A stretch of DNA of 64,000 nt from Varroa destructor (taxonomy: Eukaryota; Arthropoda; Arachnida; Mesostigmata; Varroidae), in NCBI RefSeq assembly GCF_002443255.2, contig NW_019211455.1, forward strand, positions 19,877,126 through 19,941,125, given 5' to 3'. Both the position numbers and the translations under genes were made by a program. The notes below the pieces were generated by a model. The model was given only the letters and a program-made list of their open reading frames with translations, searched no databases and had not been told where the DNA came from. Shown here one piece after another: positions 49,615 through 61,555 of the stretch (within the stretch, counting starts at the first letter, position 1; each line of letters begins with the position of its first letter).

Positions 49615-51598
49615 AAGGATAAGCAAGTACGAGAATTGGTCAGCGAGTATCATAAGGTCGTCCTTGGTACAGGCCAAGCAAAGGCCACGAAGTAACCCAA
49701 GCTAGGGGTTGCCAGTCGAGGAGAGTGTTCACGATTTTCTTGTACAAAACAGGAGTAACAAGCTGGCGTGCAGTTCAGCTTCGCATTGCCTTACCTTCGT
49801 TTTCTTTGGATTTACCATCACTCGTTGCGTGCGGATATTCCATAGCTCATGGGTAGGTAGCTGATCAAGGGAAGAGGCAGATCATTACCGTCGCATTTAT
49901 TGGGACGGCCCTAGTTGCTTGGGATGGGTGAAATAAACGCATGTATCATGACCTATTCCGTGAACGAAACTCAGTTCGACCCCAGGCTAGCCATGGTCTT
50001 GGGACACGTTGTTGGGAAAGCAGATGATTCTGTTTGCTGTTACGCCCGAGGCCAGAGCACAAAAAGTTAGCTGGCTTTAGAGCTTAGTTGTATAGCCTCT
50101 AGAACGTGTACATGCTTACCTAAAGTCACTTTTTTATTCCTGCAGTTCGTCTCTGTCATGCTTACATCGGGTGCAAAAGGGAGTGAGAAAGTGAAAAGAC
50201 TCCAGATCAGAAAAAAGGTCAGACGGTAATTTGCCAGGTGGAGCCGGTTGTGGATTATACAACAGCCTCTAAGTTCTGTAGGGTGCCTTCGATCGTTGTC
50301 TTCGTGACGTCAGGCCAGAGCAATTGAGCCGATGAAAGAGAATAGGCTGTTGTGTCGATGTCTAGCTCAATTCTCTCACTAAAGAGAAGGTGGATGGTGA
50401 AACTTTTAGTAATTTTTGAAAAATTAGAAATAATAATAATTTCTCCTATCTACTACACTTCAAGGTGTTAGCAAACTTTAGATGGAACACTTGTACGGGA
50501 CATAATGCCAATTATTCGAAGCGTAAAAACAGAAAATACAGGATTAACAAAAAATATTCAGAGTTTTGATTTGAAGAGTTAAACCAGAAGCACATCGCCG
50601 AATTTTTGTTACAAAATTCAGATAGATTTGGGGTGAATCTAACGAAACCCTACGCAAATGTGTTTATTTCAAGTTCGAACAGACGCAATTGCAGACCGCC
50701 TCCTGTTAACCATTACCATATGTTATTTGAAAATTTGTCGTTGACACCATTTTCATGCTTTTTAAGTACAATGCAAAGTAACTGCCTCACAAGTAAGAGT
50801 TGCTAACGGATTTATTTACTGACGTCATTCTTAAGATTAGCTTTACCAACGCAAATCATCATTCTGTCTGCCCGTTACCAAACGACTCTCAAGAAAGTCC
50901 CCGAAGTTACAAACCTCTATTTTCTAAAAAAATAATTTTTACTTGGCTGGAGCCGACATCTCTTTCCACAGAAGCGTATGATGGTAGCTCGTGGTTGATT
51001 TCAGTTTGATTGGGCATCTACTTCGAAAAGCGCATACTACTCAGCATCGATTTGCCTACTTTTCTATAAGTATCGTGCATATACAATCCATGTCCTACGA
51101 TACTTTCTATAAGACATCAACCCAAATGCATTCCTCCTTAGACTAGTCTTCAGCTTATTTCTTTTCTCCAGTGGTCAAGATGATAGTAAGAATCGTACAC
51201 TGCCGGACTTCGTTAGAGAATACAGTGCCTAAATGCAGCCAAAAGCCGGACCTTACTCAATCGTCGAATCGATCTTTGCCGCGATCCAGCGCAAACTCTA
51301 CGGCACAGTGATATGCGTATCTAACCGCGATGGTGGCGGTACCCCAAATCGTTGGCCCAGGAGTCACGACCTTGTCATCATCATTCACCAGAGACTACTA
51401 GTAGTACTCGCTCAGCCCGCCACCTCAGGTCCGCTAAGGGCACCTCCGAACCTCCGGCGATGGTGGGGCATTTTGTTTGGAAGGGGATAGGGGTGGCTTT
51501 TTGCCTTTGTCGAAACCTCTCCCCACTGACTGCCCTACGCACGTCGCTGATTCCCTATATTGTTGTCACAATAATCATGGGGGCATTACTTTGTTTCT

Positions 51599-51620
51599 GT
51601 TGCTGCTGCTGCTGCTGCTG
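51599..51620. repeat. (TGC)7 microsatellite
   Basis: Pure TGC/GCT units, read as poly-Cys or poly-Leu in the two overlapping plus frames. Confidence 0.9.
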
Positions 51621-54600
51621 TCTTCGCGTTACGTCAAACCTGTGTCATTCAGAGTGGTTCAGCACTCCAGTCGTCTTCTTCAATATAGACAACGAACAAA
51701 ACACTGGCTACAGCGTTCACAAGCGCAAGACCCACTTGAGCCCCGCTTGGAGTCATGTATCTCCTTTATTCAAATCCGCGCTATTGTAGCTGCTGTTGTT
51801 TGTTGGCATCACCGTCTCACAGCTAAAATGAGTATGTGCATCAATGCGCAGACAGAGCTCTCCAGGTGAATCCAGTCGCCTGTCCGGCGACCGCGACAGC
51901 AACAGCGCGATGGACATGATTATCGAAAAATAGCCATAGCCATCCTATGGCAGCCAGCACTATTAAATCTCGTTGGACAAGCGCAACAGGCCTACATCGC
52001 ATTAGTTTCCTCCTGTCAGTCTACTTATCTATGGCTTTGCTCGCTGATATCCCCAGGGGCATACATGCATGCGAAACTACACGTCGACGTTGGTTGGAGG
52101 ACAGAAGCGATCAGATGCTTTGTGGCCGCCTCAGTTCATCGTAGATAGATAGCGCCCCGACGTAGAAAGTCGACGATAGCGGTGGCGGTCCGTCATTGCC
52201 TATGTAGACACATACGGTCTATTTGTACATGTATCTGTTGTCGTACGACAACGGTTTTCGGCTGTACAGCAGATGAAGAAAAAATAAGACGAGTAAGAAA
52301 GGAGAGAATCATGTTGTCTTCGTTTTGGAGGAGGATAAAGAGCAACAGGCAGAGCAGTATGAGAGTAACTGCAAGAGACATAGCAGCCATCGTTTGTAAC
52401 GATCAGACGCGGCGGCGGCGGCTCATGAACAAACCACCGCTTGATTCGCCTCCTCAATGGTGATCGATACCGCCCCAGCACGTCGATGACATGAAGCACG
52501 CGACAACTAGTTGAAAAAGGACAGGAAAGACAAGGGGCGCAATCGAGTTAAAGGATAAAAAAAAACGTTGTCTGCCGTAGCTGTATCTATATAACCGTGA
52601 CGAGCGAAGACATTGAAAATAGCAATAGGTGAGGACTGAACGGAGGAGATTTACTCGTATTGCTATAGATATTGACTATGCCGTTGACCCGGTATAGATT
52701 TGCTGCCGTTGTGGCCACAGCACCTGACACGAAGACTGCCTACAGCGTTGTGCTCCGCAATGGGTCGGCTTACACGAAGATTTAGAATCGATGACAAGCG
52801 CTGACGAAGATGCCGAATTAGCAAGAGGGCGAAAAGGGCACAGCTGACCTGTGACAATGAAGACACGCGAGCGATTAAGTGCCCCCGCCGCATTCGCTGA
52901 AGACCTGAACATGAATGAAAGGCGAGCTACAGAGAAACTTGTTAATGCAGGCCAATGCTTTTTTTACGTGGGTACTGTCCTATTTCAATATCTGTGCGTG
53001 ATTAACTGATTTGAGCAGTAGGACTACAGCAGAGAGAGGAGAACATAAAGCAGTGGCGAGGTAAAAAAAAAACACGGGTTTTGCATTCGGTGAACTTGAA
53101 GCAAAAGTAACAACAGCAACAATAAAAATAGTAATAACAATGATAAGAAAAAATAACATTAATAACAATAAATAGCCTCTATTGTATGGCACTTCGATTG
53201 ATAAACAATTTGACTATAAATAAATAAATAATATTATTTAATGTGTCTTTGTATGTTTTCCGTTTATTGCCTGATACGAAACGCATCCCTGCAATGGATC
53301 AGACAGAGACTGTTCCGGAGTGAAGTATCGCCAGCGTAAATAACAGTAGCAGTATTTATACGAATTTAGACATCAATGGCCAACACGACGCGAATACGGA
53401 ACACTTGTCTAGTCACACAATCTGGAATGATGCGGCATTTTTTTCACAGAAGATGAGTAGTATTACAAAATAGATCAATATTACCACTATACGCAATCGC
53501 TTGTACCAATTTACTAATTTATCATTTACTGATCAAACAGGAGGCCAGCTGCTTAGTTTCTCGGCTGCCATCTTCAGCATGTATTAGTTCTACCATTAAC
53601 TTTACGTCGATCTGTACGCTTCTATTTGCTACATATACTTGCTGTTCGTTGAAGGGCCTGTGTTTGTAAGCTTGCCAGCAAGGCTCTGCAAGTCTCGCGT
53701 GCGGGGTGCTACACCCACCCCGCTGCTAGCGTCAGCATGGATCGGCTGACCACTCCGGAGAGACAAACTTGGAGAGGAAATAAATATAGAGACATAAAAT
53801 ATCGGTGCCGTCTCCTTTGGGGCGGGCCACTCTTCTAGCCAACCAGTGCGGCAGCGGTATTACTTGTCTTTTCGGCTCACCTTTACTTTTGTCCTATTTT
53901 ATTTGACCTGATGTATCACACAGGTCTCTTTAGCTCCCCATTCGATAACCGTGGAGAGGCATATTTATGGCAGAAGGCGACCGTTGTAGACCCGTAGTGC
54001 CGAAATACACGCGCGTCGGTGCCGTTGTTGTCGCTCTCATCATTATCTGGAGCGGTCGCTGTCGAACGGACATCTTTGCACAGGGTCTGCATCGATTACA
54101 GAAGTATGCTGTTGAAAACGAGGATTAATAGAGGAATATACGATATATAAGCGAGTGTACGAGTAACGCTTTCGATAACGTTCTAATCGATCCGTATTAT
54201 ACAAGTCACAATAAGAGTAATAATGTGAGGCATTAGTTAGTTGGCATATTTTTGGGTGACGACTCAAACAGTACTTCCTATTAGCGAGTGAGACTTACAT
54301 AATTCGGACACATACAAACACGCAATCACAAAAACAGTGACAACCCAGCTCAAGAATCTTCTGTTTGACGTGTTTCTACTGTATTCTGGAGACACAACCT
54401 TCACCTATTGCTCAAGATGAATGACAGTTGTCTACGCTCTTTTTTCTATTTGGTTATCGCTATCGAGTCGCGTTGTGGCCGCTGCTAGTGTTTGTTTAAT
54501 GTTCCACTCTACTTTCCCTCCCGGCCCACTGCCTCGATGTTCTCCAGCCGCCGGCCTCGCCTTTTCATTGTCGCTTTCCATATGGGCAAAACGAAAATGC

Positions 54601-56596
54601 ACAAGATAGAGAGAGTAGAAAGAAGGGGTCTGTATACTCATCATTTTCACATCTTTCACTTGATTCCCTATGGACGAATATCAGTGTTTCTGTTCGACAT
54701 CAACAACTACGGTAGCAATTGCAACGAGAGTAACACGGACAGCATCAGAAGGAAAGCATCATATATTGTGGCATCACCCGCAAAATCAGCTACTGCTAGC
54801 GAGCTGAGGAGACCGGATGGAAGACACGTAGCGTTTTGAAGTGAAGATCGTCATAGTGATGCACAACTATGGAAAGCGAACCAATAAATCGAGTTATCGA
54901 GGAAGCAAAACAGATCGGCCGTCTCCTTCGTTTGGCTTGAGTCTGTACCGCCCTGCATCGTTTGTGTCTTCTCTACCTTCGCTAGTGCGCGGCTCTCCAT
55001 CGACCCTGATTGTTACCGGCGGTGTTTGTACTGCCTGTTGGCATTTTCTTCCGCTGCTGTAGGCGCTGAAAAAGAAATCGCAACAAACCGGCACCAGTTA
55101 GAAGCGAAGCCATAGAACCAGATTCAAAATCGGTCTGGTCAGTCACTTCATTGTCGTTCCCTGATTCCGTACAGGGTTCTTCGGTAACGATGCTGATAGC
55201 TAATGTTGGCAGTGCTTCTGCTATTGCTGCTACTGCTTAAACCATGAAGATGGTGGTTGTGTATGCGTCCGCGAGATGGTCAAGGATTTGGAGATCCGGG
55301 TTGACTGACACAATTGATAACGACGACGACGACCCGTTCTCGTGGCCAGCACCGGCAGTGGAGCGTCGCTGTCGATGGCCGCGGTGGCTATTACTACTGG
55401 TCACCAATGCCATGGCATCTATCCATTGTAACTATGGCCAGTGGAGTAGCCAACAACCACGCACTGACTGACACCGAAGATCATGGTCGGCGCGAAACGT
55501 GTTCATGCGCAACAGAGTAAGCGAAATTGAAGGAAGGTGACAACAACAACAACAGTGATGGTGGTTGGCAACGTGAGCGCAAAGACCTAACCTAACGTAA
55601 ACGTGGAAAGGAAATAAAAACAGCAATGTCAGTTAAATCAGCAGCTAGTGGCAACAAACTGCCGATGAAATCAACGGCAAAGCTTTACGTAACGCATAGA
55701 CAACATCTGAGCGACGTAAGGCTAACCTGTTGAATGCCATCATGGACTGAAATTCCGCTAACCCGCCAGCCATCAGCCAATGAGATCTTCGGCCTGATAC
55801 ACCAACACGCAGAAAAAAAAAACTGATATTTACTCACACTTTGTACGTAGACCAGCCTTTAGATTACTGCTCTGTGGATCGCCATTGACGATGCTTAGTA
55901 ATGTTGGTGTACCGTAATGTTTTAGATCTACAAGTTGTTGAACGATCAAAGCCCCCGTTGGAGTTCATCGCGTCAACAGGGAGCCTCATCACACGCAACA
56001 TCGGCATGACAGCCTGCGACAAAACTATGAAACGATTGGTAGCGAGGTGAAGCAGGCAGACGCCATCGGAACCTGACGGTGGCTGAGCACTCTGATACTC
56101 TGTCATTGTTTAGAACTTGACAGGAGGAAAGCGACGATTTGTACCATGATAATGATCTGTATTGAAAATATATCCACGCGCTATTAAGTATAGAAGGCGC
56201 GCTGTCCAGACCTATATTCGTCCAGTTTTTTTCTGTTTCATTTGCGTGCCTTTTGCTCTCATTTGGTTTCATCTTCCGCTAAGAATGAATCACTCGTTCT
56301 TCATTCATTTTAGTTGAAAATCAACCTAATAGAATTAACGTTTCTTGTTCACCGCGCCGAGAAAAGGCACATTTTCCTTTAGGTGCAGACGCAATCGTAT
56401 ATACGTGTATTGGTTGTAGTACAAGATACGAACGTGTGGATTAAGAGCTCGTCGAGTTAGATCGACCGTATTGCGTTGTTTTTTACAAACCGCAATAACT
56501 ATAGAAACACAACATTAACGAGTATCAAAAAAATGCCACCATAAATACTTTTTGTGATCAGTGCCTTGCAATTATACCCCAATATATATACATATA

Positions 56597-56696
56597 NNNN
56601 NNNNNNNNNNNNNNNNNNNNNNNNNNNNNNNNNNNNNNNNNNNNNNNNNNNNNNNNNNNNNNNNNNNNNNNNNNNNNNNNNNNNNNNNNNNNNNNN
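56597..56696. other. assembly gap of exactly 100 N
   Basis: The gap is flanked by ATATATATACATATA on the left and ATATATT on the right, so the assembly broke in an AT microsatellite. The round size suggests a placeholder, so the true length is unknown. Confidence 0.95.
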
Positions 56697-57969
56697 ATAT
56701 ATTGCCTAAGTGGTTTCGCGTTGAAAAACCGTGCTAATAGATCGCGGTCGTCACATCGAAATTCTCCAGTCGTTGTCTAAATGCCCACGAACAGAGAAAG
56801 CCGCCTAAATCTTTTTGAAACTAGTTTGACCTCCAGCTGGGCCACTCCCTGACCTGTGTCAAATACTCCTCATGGTTCTTGGATGACCATGCGTTACGGT
56901 CTAGGGTGAAGGCCTCTTGAATAGCTAGCATAACTCAAGATTAATCTGGATGTATGAGGGTCACCTATGAGCCCGGTGCGTCACAGGGGAAGACACACCC
57001 TCGGGGGTGACGTAGGCTGCATCGCGTATTGTTCACGTGTACGCGAACACATAGATTCATTTTTTCCGGATCATCATGTTGAAGTGTTACAAACAATGCG
57101 AATACAAACGTAGAAGTTACTAAGCCGATTCTCCACCCCCACAAGATGGATCCATATTCAGGGCCGCTTTTTTTCTTTTTTTACTAGCTTATTAACTATC
57201 CCACCTGTAAAGGTATTTGCGTGTACGTTGAAACTTTTATTTAGTTCTTTGTTTAATTTTTGATCATGATTTTAAATGTCTATTACATTACTGAAATGAC
57301 AAATCTTTCATTAATGTTGCGAGTCTCTTGGATCTATGACAAACTGCCATTTTAAGTGTGACCTGTAGGCCAAAATATTTGCTCAATTTCTGCATAAGTT
57401 ATTGCTTTCTGCATCTGGACAAACGCTTCGTCGCGTCGTTACCATCTATCTAAAAAAGCAGGATGTAACCTGTAGCCACCAATAAGGCACCATTTCCCAG
57501 GGCCGAACAATAGTAGTCATTTACTTGCGACTCATACTCATTTCTATCTATTATTTATTGTGTTCCTAATTCAAGTTTTCTTCTAGTTTAAATAGCTTTG
57601 GTCCACGTATGGTCCTCACCGTCAGGGTTAATCAGTATAAGAATAAAGGCACTTTTTCAAGCTGAATATATAACATAAGGAATGACACCATTGGAGCTTT
57701 AGCGCTAGCTGGAAGTCAGCTTGATCGGTAAACAAACGCGACTTGACCCTTATAGGCCAAGACTAGTCACGACTTAGTTAGTCGTCGTAGCGGTGGCATA
57801 AGGCCGAGCTCAGAGTATGAATTATGTTAATACCATTCGTCGACGACTTAGGCTGCCAAGAACCTACTTTTAGGACCCGCTACCTACCTTCGTTCGTAGT
57901 CTAATATAGTGTTGTCGAAAAATTATCTATTTCTTCTATTTAATTGCACTTCTCGTTTATGCTCGGTAG
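56697..57969. other. likely 5' region of the 58-kb gene
   Basis: Strong acceptors occur at 57202 (CTTTTTTTCTTTTTTTACTAG) and 57586 (CAAGTTTTCTTCTAG). Short open segments after them (for example LNSFGPRMVLTVRVN and NDTIGALALAGSQLD) can be joined in phase through introns of 45-60 nt towards 57970, but with some weak donors. I leave the exon set undefined. Confidence 0.3.
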
Positions 57970-57998
57970 GTGAATGTACCCCTTCGGGTATCGAATGA
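57970..57998 (+). CDS. candidate 29-nt micro-exon upstream of the 58-kb gene
   Basis: A long pyrimidine-rich tract (TCTATTTCTTCTATTTAATT and beyond) ends in CGGTAG at 57969. The following 29 nt read VNVPLRVSN plus two bases, and GTAAAG follows as donor. The phase matches the exon starting at 58081 through an 82-nt intron. Very short exons are hard to prove by eye. Confidence 0.3.
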
Positions 57999-58080
57999 GT
58001 AAAGCGGCCTATGAATAGTTTTTTGGTTCTACGTTGTTTTTGGAAAGTTGAGGTCGTAATGACACATTCCCGATCGGTAG

Positions 58081-58948
58081 ACGCCGGGTGGATTGGTTAC
58101 GGAGATACAATATAAAAAATGCCCCTTTAAAATATTATCGCCAAACTCGTTCGCTAGTATATGTATTGAAGGGACTTCGATACCGAGACAAAATTAGTAT
58201 ATGTATCTAGTGGCCTCTTGGCGATTCTGCGACATCCGCTATGGAATTGTGGGCCCTTATTTTGTTGCAGAAATAAACAGTACCATTGCTGTCACCAGGG
58301 CACACATAGACTCATCGACGTATTTGAAGCGTTTTTAGCGTCGAAATATTCGTTGCTATCGTTGTAACATTTCAGAAAGTCTAACAGACTCGGCAGGCTC
58401 AAAAATTGAGTCACTGAACGTGACCTTTGCAACTCAAGGCGATGTCATAGAATCAACGAAAGGCTCGCAGCTGAAAGTATGTTCAGTCAGCCGATGTTTT
58501 TCTCTATCGTTATTATGGCGATTATTGAACTATCATAAATAGCTTAAAATAGTTGATCCTGGAACAACAATTCCGGCTTTATCGTCAAAGTTGGCTTTCT
58601 TAAAGTGCACGGTTGGCCTTCCCTTCTGCAGGAAATTGGCAGATTGGCCTACTTTTCACACTAGACCTTCAGCAAAAACCTATATTGCCAAGGACTCCGA
58701 TCTGAAACCCATTTTCTACAGGTAAGTTCAAAAAGTGTAGTGTAACTAGAATTTTTTTTTTTCTAAACAGACCAGAAACCAACAAAGCTTCGGACACCGT
58801 CGTTCCCGCCGATAATACTTTATTGTCTGTTATGATTACGCAGATCATAAACCTCGCCCGCAATAGGGGCACAAGTGCTCCTGTGGGCATTGTGGAAACC
58901 CTGCAGTATATATCGCGCTTAGGTCTATTGAGGACTAAGGTTCTCTAA
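58081..58948 (+). CDS. unrecognised multi-exon protein with very short introns (3' part of gene)
   Basis: Five phase-compatible exons are read: 58081-58196 (begins RRVDWLRRYN), 58271-58330 (INSTIAVTRAHIDSS), 58376-58476 (SLTDSAGSKIESLNVTF), 58543-58721 (LKIVDPGTTIPALSSKLAF) and 58771-58948 (PETNKASDTVVPADNTLLS, TAA stop). Introns are 74, 45, 66 and 49 nt. The best junction is the last: donor CAG|GTAAGT at 58722 and an acceptor with a T10 run followed by CTAAACAG. Others have donors GTATAT, GTTTTT (weak) and GTATGT, and acceptors TTGTTGCAG, CATTTCAG and AAATAG. The joined frame is open for about 210 codons without a signal peptide or membrane segment. It has a basic N-terminal part, then alternating strand-like stretches, then a C-terminal helix (VMITQIINLARNRG). 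The true start lies upstream: micro-exon 57970-57998 and other small phase-matching exons back to about 57.4 kb are plausible. I do not recognise the family. The exon boundaries need a transcript. Confidence 0.5.
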
Positions 58949-59885
58949 CGGTCGTCTTATTTTACTGTAATTGAATATTACATAACATACATCATATCTG
59001 GCTCACAAAGGTGTCCCTAACTGTGAAAATTTCCAAAAATAATGTCCATACTTTGTTTTAGGTTGAGGTATTATGATATCTAATCCTAATGTTAGCATTT
59101 CCAAGCTGATTTTGTTAGAGACAACAGACTGTTGTTAAGCTTAAAGAACGAATTTGGTTGCCTGCGCAGTTTATTGCTTACTTTTTTAAATTTCACCTCC
59201 ATTGATCTCATGGTATGAGTAACACATGAGAGGTATTCATCGACTCTCATCGACGTTGGCTGCATAGTTTCTTGACGCCACACCATGCCATCGCCCCCTG
59301 GCCGACAGTATCGCTCATTTTCTGTTGCAGCTGCCGCCGCTGCTGTTATATCTGTTTGTCCTTTCAATCCCGGATGTCCGCTGCGCGCTCGGTAGTCGTA
59401 GCGGTTGTAGGGGGCATTTCTGTAGATACTACGCTTTATATCATGGGAAGGACCAGCAGCGGCGACAGCACCTTCCCCTTCATCTCCTCGATCCACAGCC
59501 GCCATAGTGGATTTGCCATTCTGCATCGCCCCGATTCTACGGGTCCCCCCCGTTCCCCTCGGGCATTTGCTCTCGCTACCGCTATTTCACTGGTTTCTCC
59601 CTTTTATCGACGGCCGAATCGTGACCTCGGGGCCCGATGTTCTACCAACAACAACAAGTCAACCGGGCTTTTGCTGGTTCATTCGTGGTAACGGCAGCAG
59701 CAGCCGTCGATGAATGCTACGGTAATAATAGTCACTACATAGTGTAATACGTACGGAGCCAATAACAACAGAGGTCGGTGAACAACTATACTGCAATTTA
59801 CGAAGCACTCACTTCTGCGGCTCGCCTGGTTTACTCTGTGCAACAAAATATTATCTGTCACAATTGAAAACCTTGTTCCGCGCAG

Positions 59886-59982
59886 GGCACTTGTAAAGCA
59901 GGAGTGCATGACAACTAAGCTCGAATCAATGTTAGATAATGATTTGGACATTTACTCCTTTGCGGCAGCAGATGCTACATAA
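59886..59982 (+). CDS. candidate terminal exon
   Basis: The acceptor CCTTGTTCCGCGCAG is followed by 31 codons, ALVKQECMTTKLESMLDNDL and an acidic/alanine-rich tail, ending in TAA. It starts in phase 2. A phase-compatible upstream segment ends at CT|GTGCAA near 59838, giving a 47-nt intron but with a weak donor. The minus strand is open here too. Confidence 0.22.
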
Positions 59983-60727
59983 GAAACTCGTTCTAGTCTA
60001 ATTTTTCTCCTGTGTGAGCTTTGTAAATTGTTTTGCCAGCGAGCAGAAGATATGGACTAAACTTTTTTAGTTGCTGCCTGCCAATATATCTGTCTCATAG
60101 GTGAGTCTCACCCTATCCAGCTGAATCTTCCCATGAAGTCGCACTCTGGGCGACCGCTGGGAGTTTGAGACTAATCGAGCTTTGCTCTATACTTATAATA
60201 ATAGCGTCTGTGTAATAATATAAATCGTATGCGGCACCGCAAAAAAGTAAAACTTCGTATGTTCGTATAGAAGCAGCTTTCTGTCTGCTTTTAGTCTTAG
60301 CAGACTTAATAATCCAGTATTAGGCGTTCGGGAAGTAGTACCATTCAACTAAGATAACCATACGCTTGTCATTAACACGCACCGATGGGCGGCTAAAAGT
60401 ACTGAGTGCTAGCCAGTAAGGTGTTTCGTCTCAAAGACATGCCTTGTGCTTGGAGCGAGTGTCATGCCGATAGATATCAGTAGGGCCAAATGGGTCAAAC
60501 GGCACTAATGCACACTGGTCCCAAGTACGGGTGACCATTACCGCTGTCATGTGTCCATAGTATCTCTACTACTAATAACGTCGATGGTGTGACGTTGCTA
60601 TGAGCTGGTAGCAGCGCCTGTAATAACCGAACGTTGTAAAAATTGGCGGCCCTCGTTTACTTTGCCGCCCATCTAAATCGCTACGGCTATTGTCTAGAAT
60701 ACCAAACGGCTAGTACATGCATGTACA

Positions 60728-60731
<4 letters not shown>

Positions 60732-60764
<33 letters not shown>
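60732..60764. repeat. (TA)n microsatellite
   Basis: About sixteen TA units. Confidence 0.9.
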
Positions 60765-60767
<3 letters not shown>

Positions 60768-61274
60768 TTAATGTATCCTGTACCTAAGGTAAGGAAAGGA
60801 TAATGGAAGGTCACAACCTGCGACGACGTGTGAACCTCGTATCGCTCACACGTTTTGCGCGACGATGTTCCGCCAGTCATCCGCGCCAGTCCATCGGTGC
60901 TCGCAATAACAATCGCTCACGCGTTAACGAATTCTAACATATTTCTTCGTTGAAAATTTCCATAATGTGATACAGGGAAATATGAATGAACTATAAATTG
61001 TACTATACAGGGTTAGATAATGGATGAGCGCCGGCTCTCGTCTGCGGATCGAGAATACAGGATTGGGACTCGACATGTAGCAGTATAATCTATGTGAACT
61101 CATTAACGTGTTTGTATCACAGAAAAACTCGGAAAGTTCTGCATGGCAGAAATCGAGGCTCCGGATATGTGCCGGCATGTACGGATGGCTGTCTGTGTGT
61201 CTGTCTGAGGAACTTAACCGATCTGCTATCGGCAAAAGAACGATACCTGGGACATGGGTCGCGCTAAATCATAC

Positions 61275-61555
61275 GTACACTATATTTACGTTTTGATAGA
61301 AGCAGCATGCAACGCTTATTGGCACCAGATCACAGTCGCATTGGCCACCAATTGGAATAAAGCTAGCAGCATATAATGAACAGTAATCTTTGGGTGTTTC
61401 CTCTAGTGTGATGCAGTGAGTTTGACCGATATAAAGCTGTTCTTCACGTTGAAAAGCTATCTCAAATGATTCGGTCCATCTATGAATAGTGTGATACTGC
61501 TGTTCGCCTCGATATGAACTAAATACGTAGAAAACCCCCAATAACCGTTGTTTCT
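61275..61555 (-). CDS. candidate exon with Cys-rich C-terminal part
   Basis: This segment is open for 93 codons, from KQRLLGVFYVFSSYRGEQQY to ...CCFYQNVNIVY, with a GTATGA donor at 61274 and a CTAAT branch-like motif about 27 nt before the proposed acceptor GTGAAG at 61556. It contains six Cys, including CDC and CC pairs. If the donor is not used, the frame stops at 61269. No ATG precedes the open frame, which favours an exon over a complete gene. No family is recognised. Confidence 0.3.

Larger units (their letters stand above)
45120..56596. other. long stretch without a supported gene
   Basis: It holds the AC, GCC and TGC microsatellites, a weak tRNA-like relic, and GC-richer blocks at 47.1-47.5, 51.2-52.5 and 54.9-55.5 kb with overlapping frames (largest 145 codons, plus, 51352-51789). 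Poly-A runs and AAC/AAT-rich patches occur near 53.1 and 55.5 kb. Confidence 0.45.
58949..61268. other. mostly non-coding with a GC-rich block and the TA repeat
   Basis: Opposing frames of 144 (minus, 59526-59092) and 139 codons (plus, 59272-59691) overlap in a GC-rich, GCN-repeat block and cannot both be coding. Only the 59886-59982 exon candidate has a usable acceptor. Confidence 0.4.

Noticed and set aside
51352..51869. Two overlapping plus frames of 145 and 130 codons
   Set aside because: Both pass through the TGC microsatellite in different frames, with no splice or domain support for either.
59092..59691. Opposing 144- and 139-codon frames
   Set aside because: They overlap in a GC-rich GCN-repeat block; stop-poor composition explains both.
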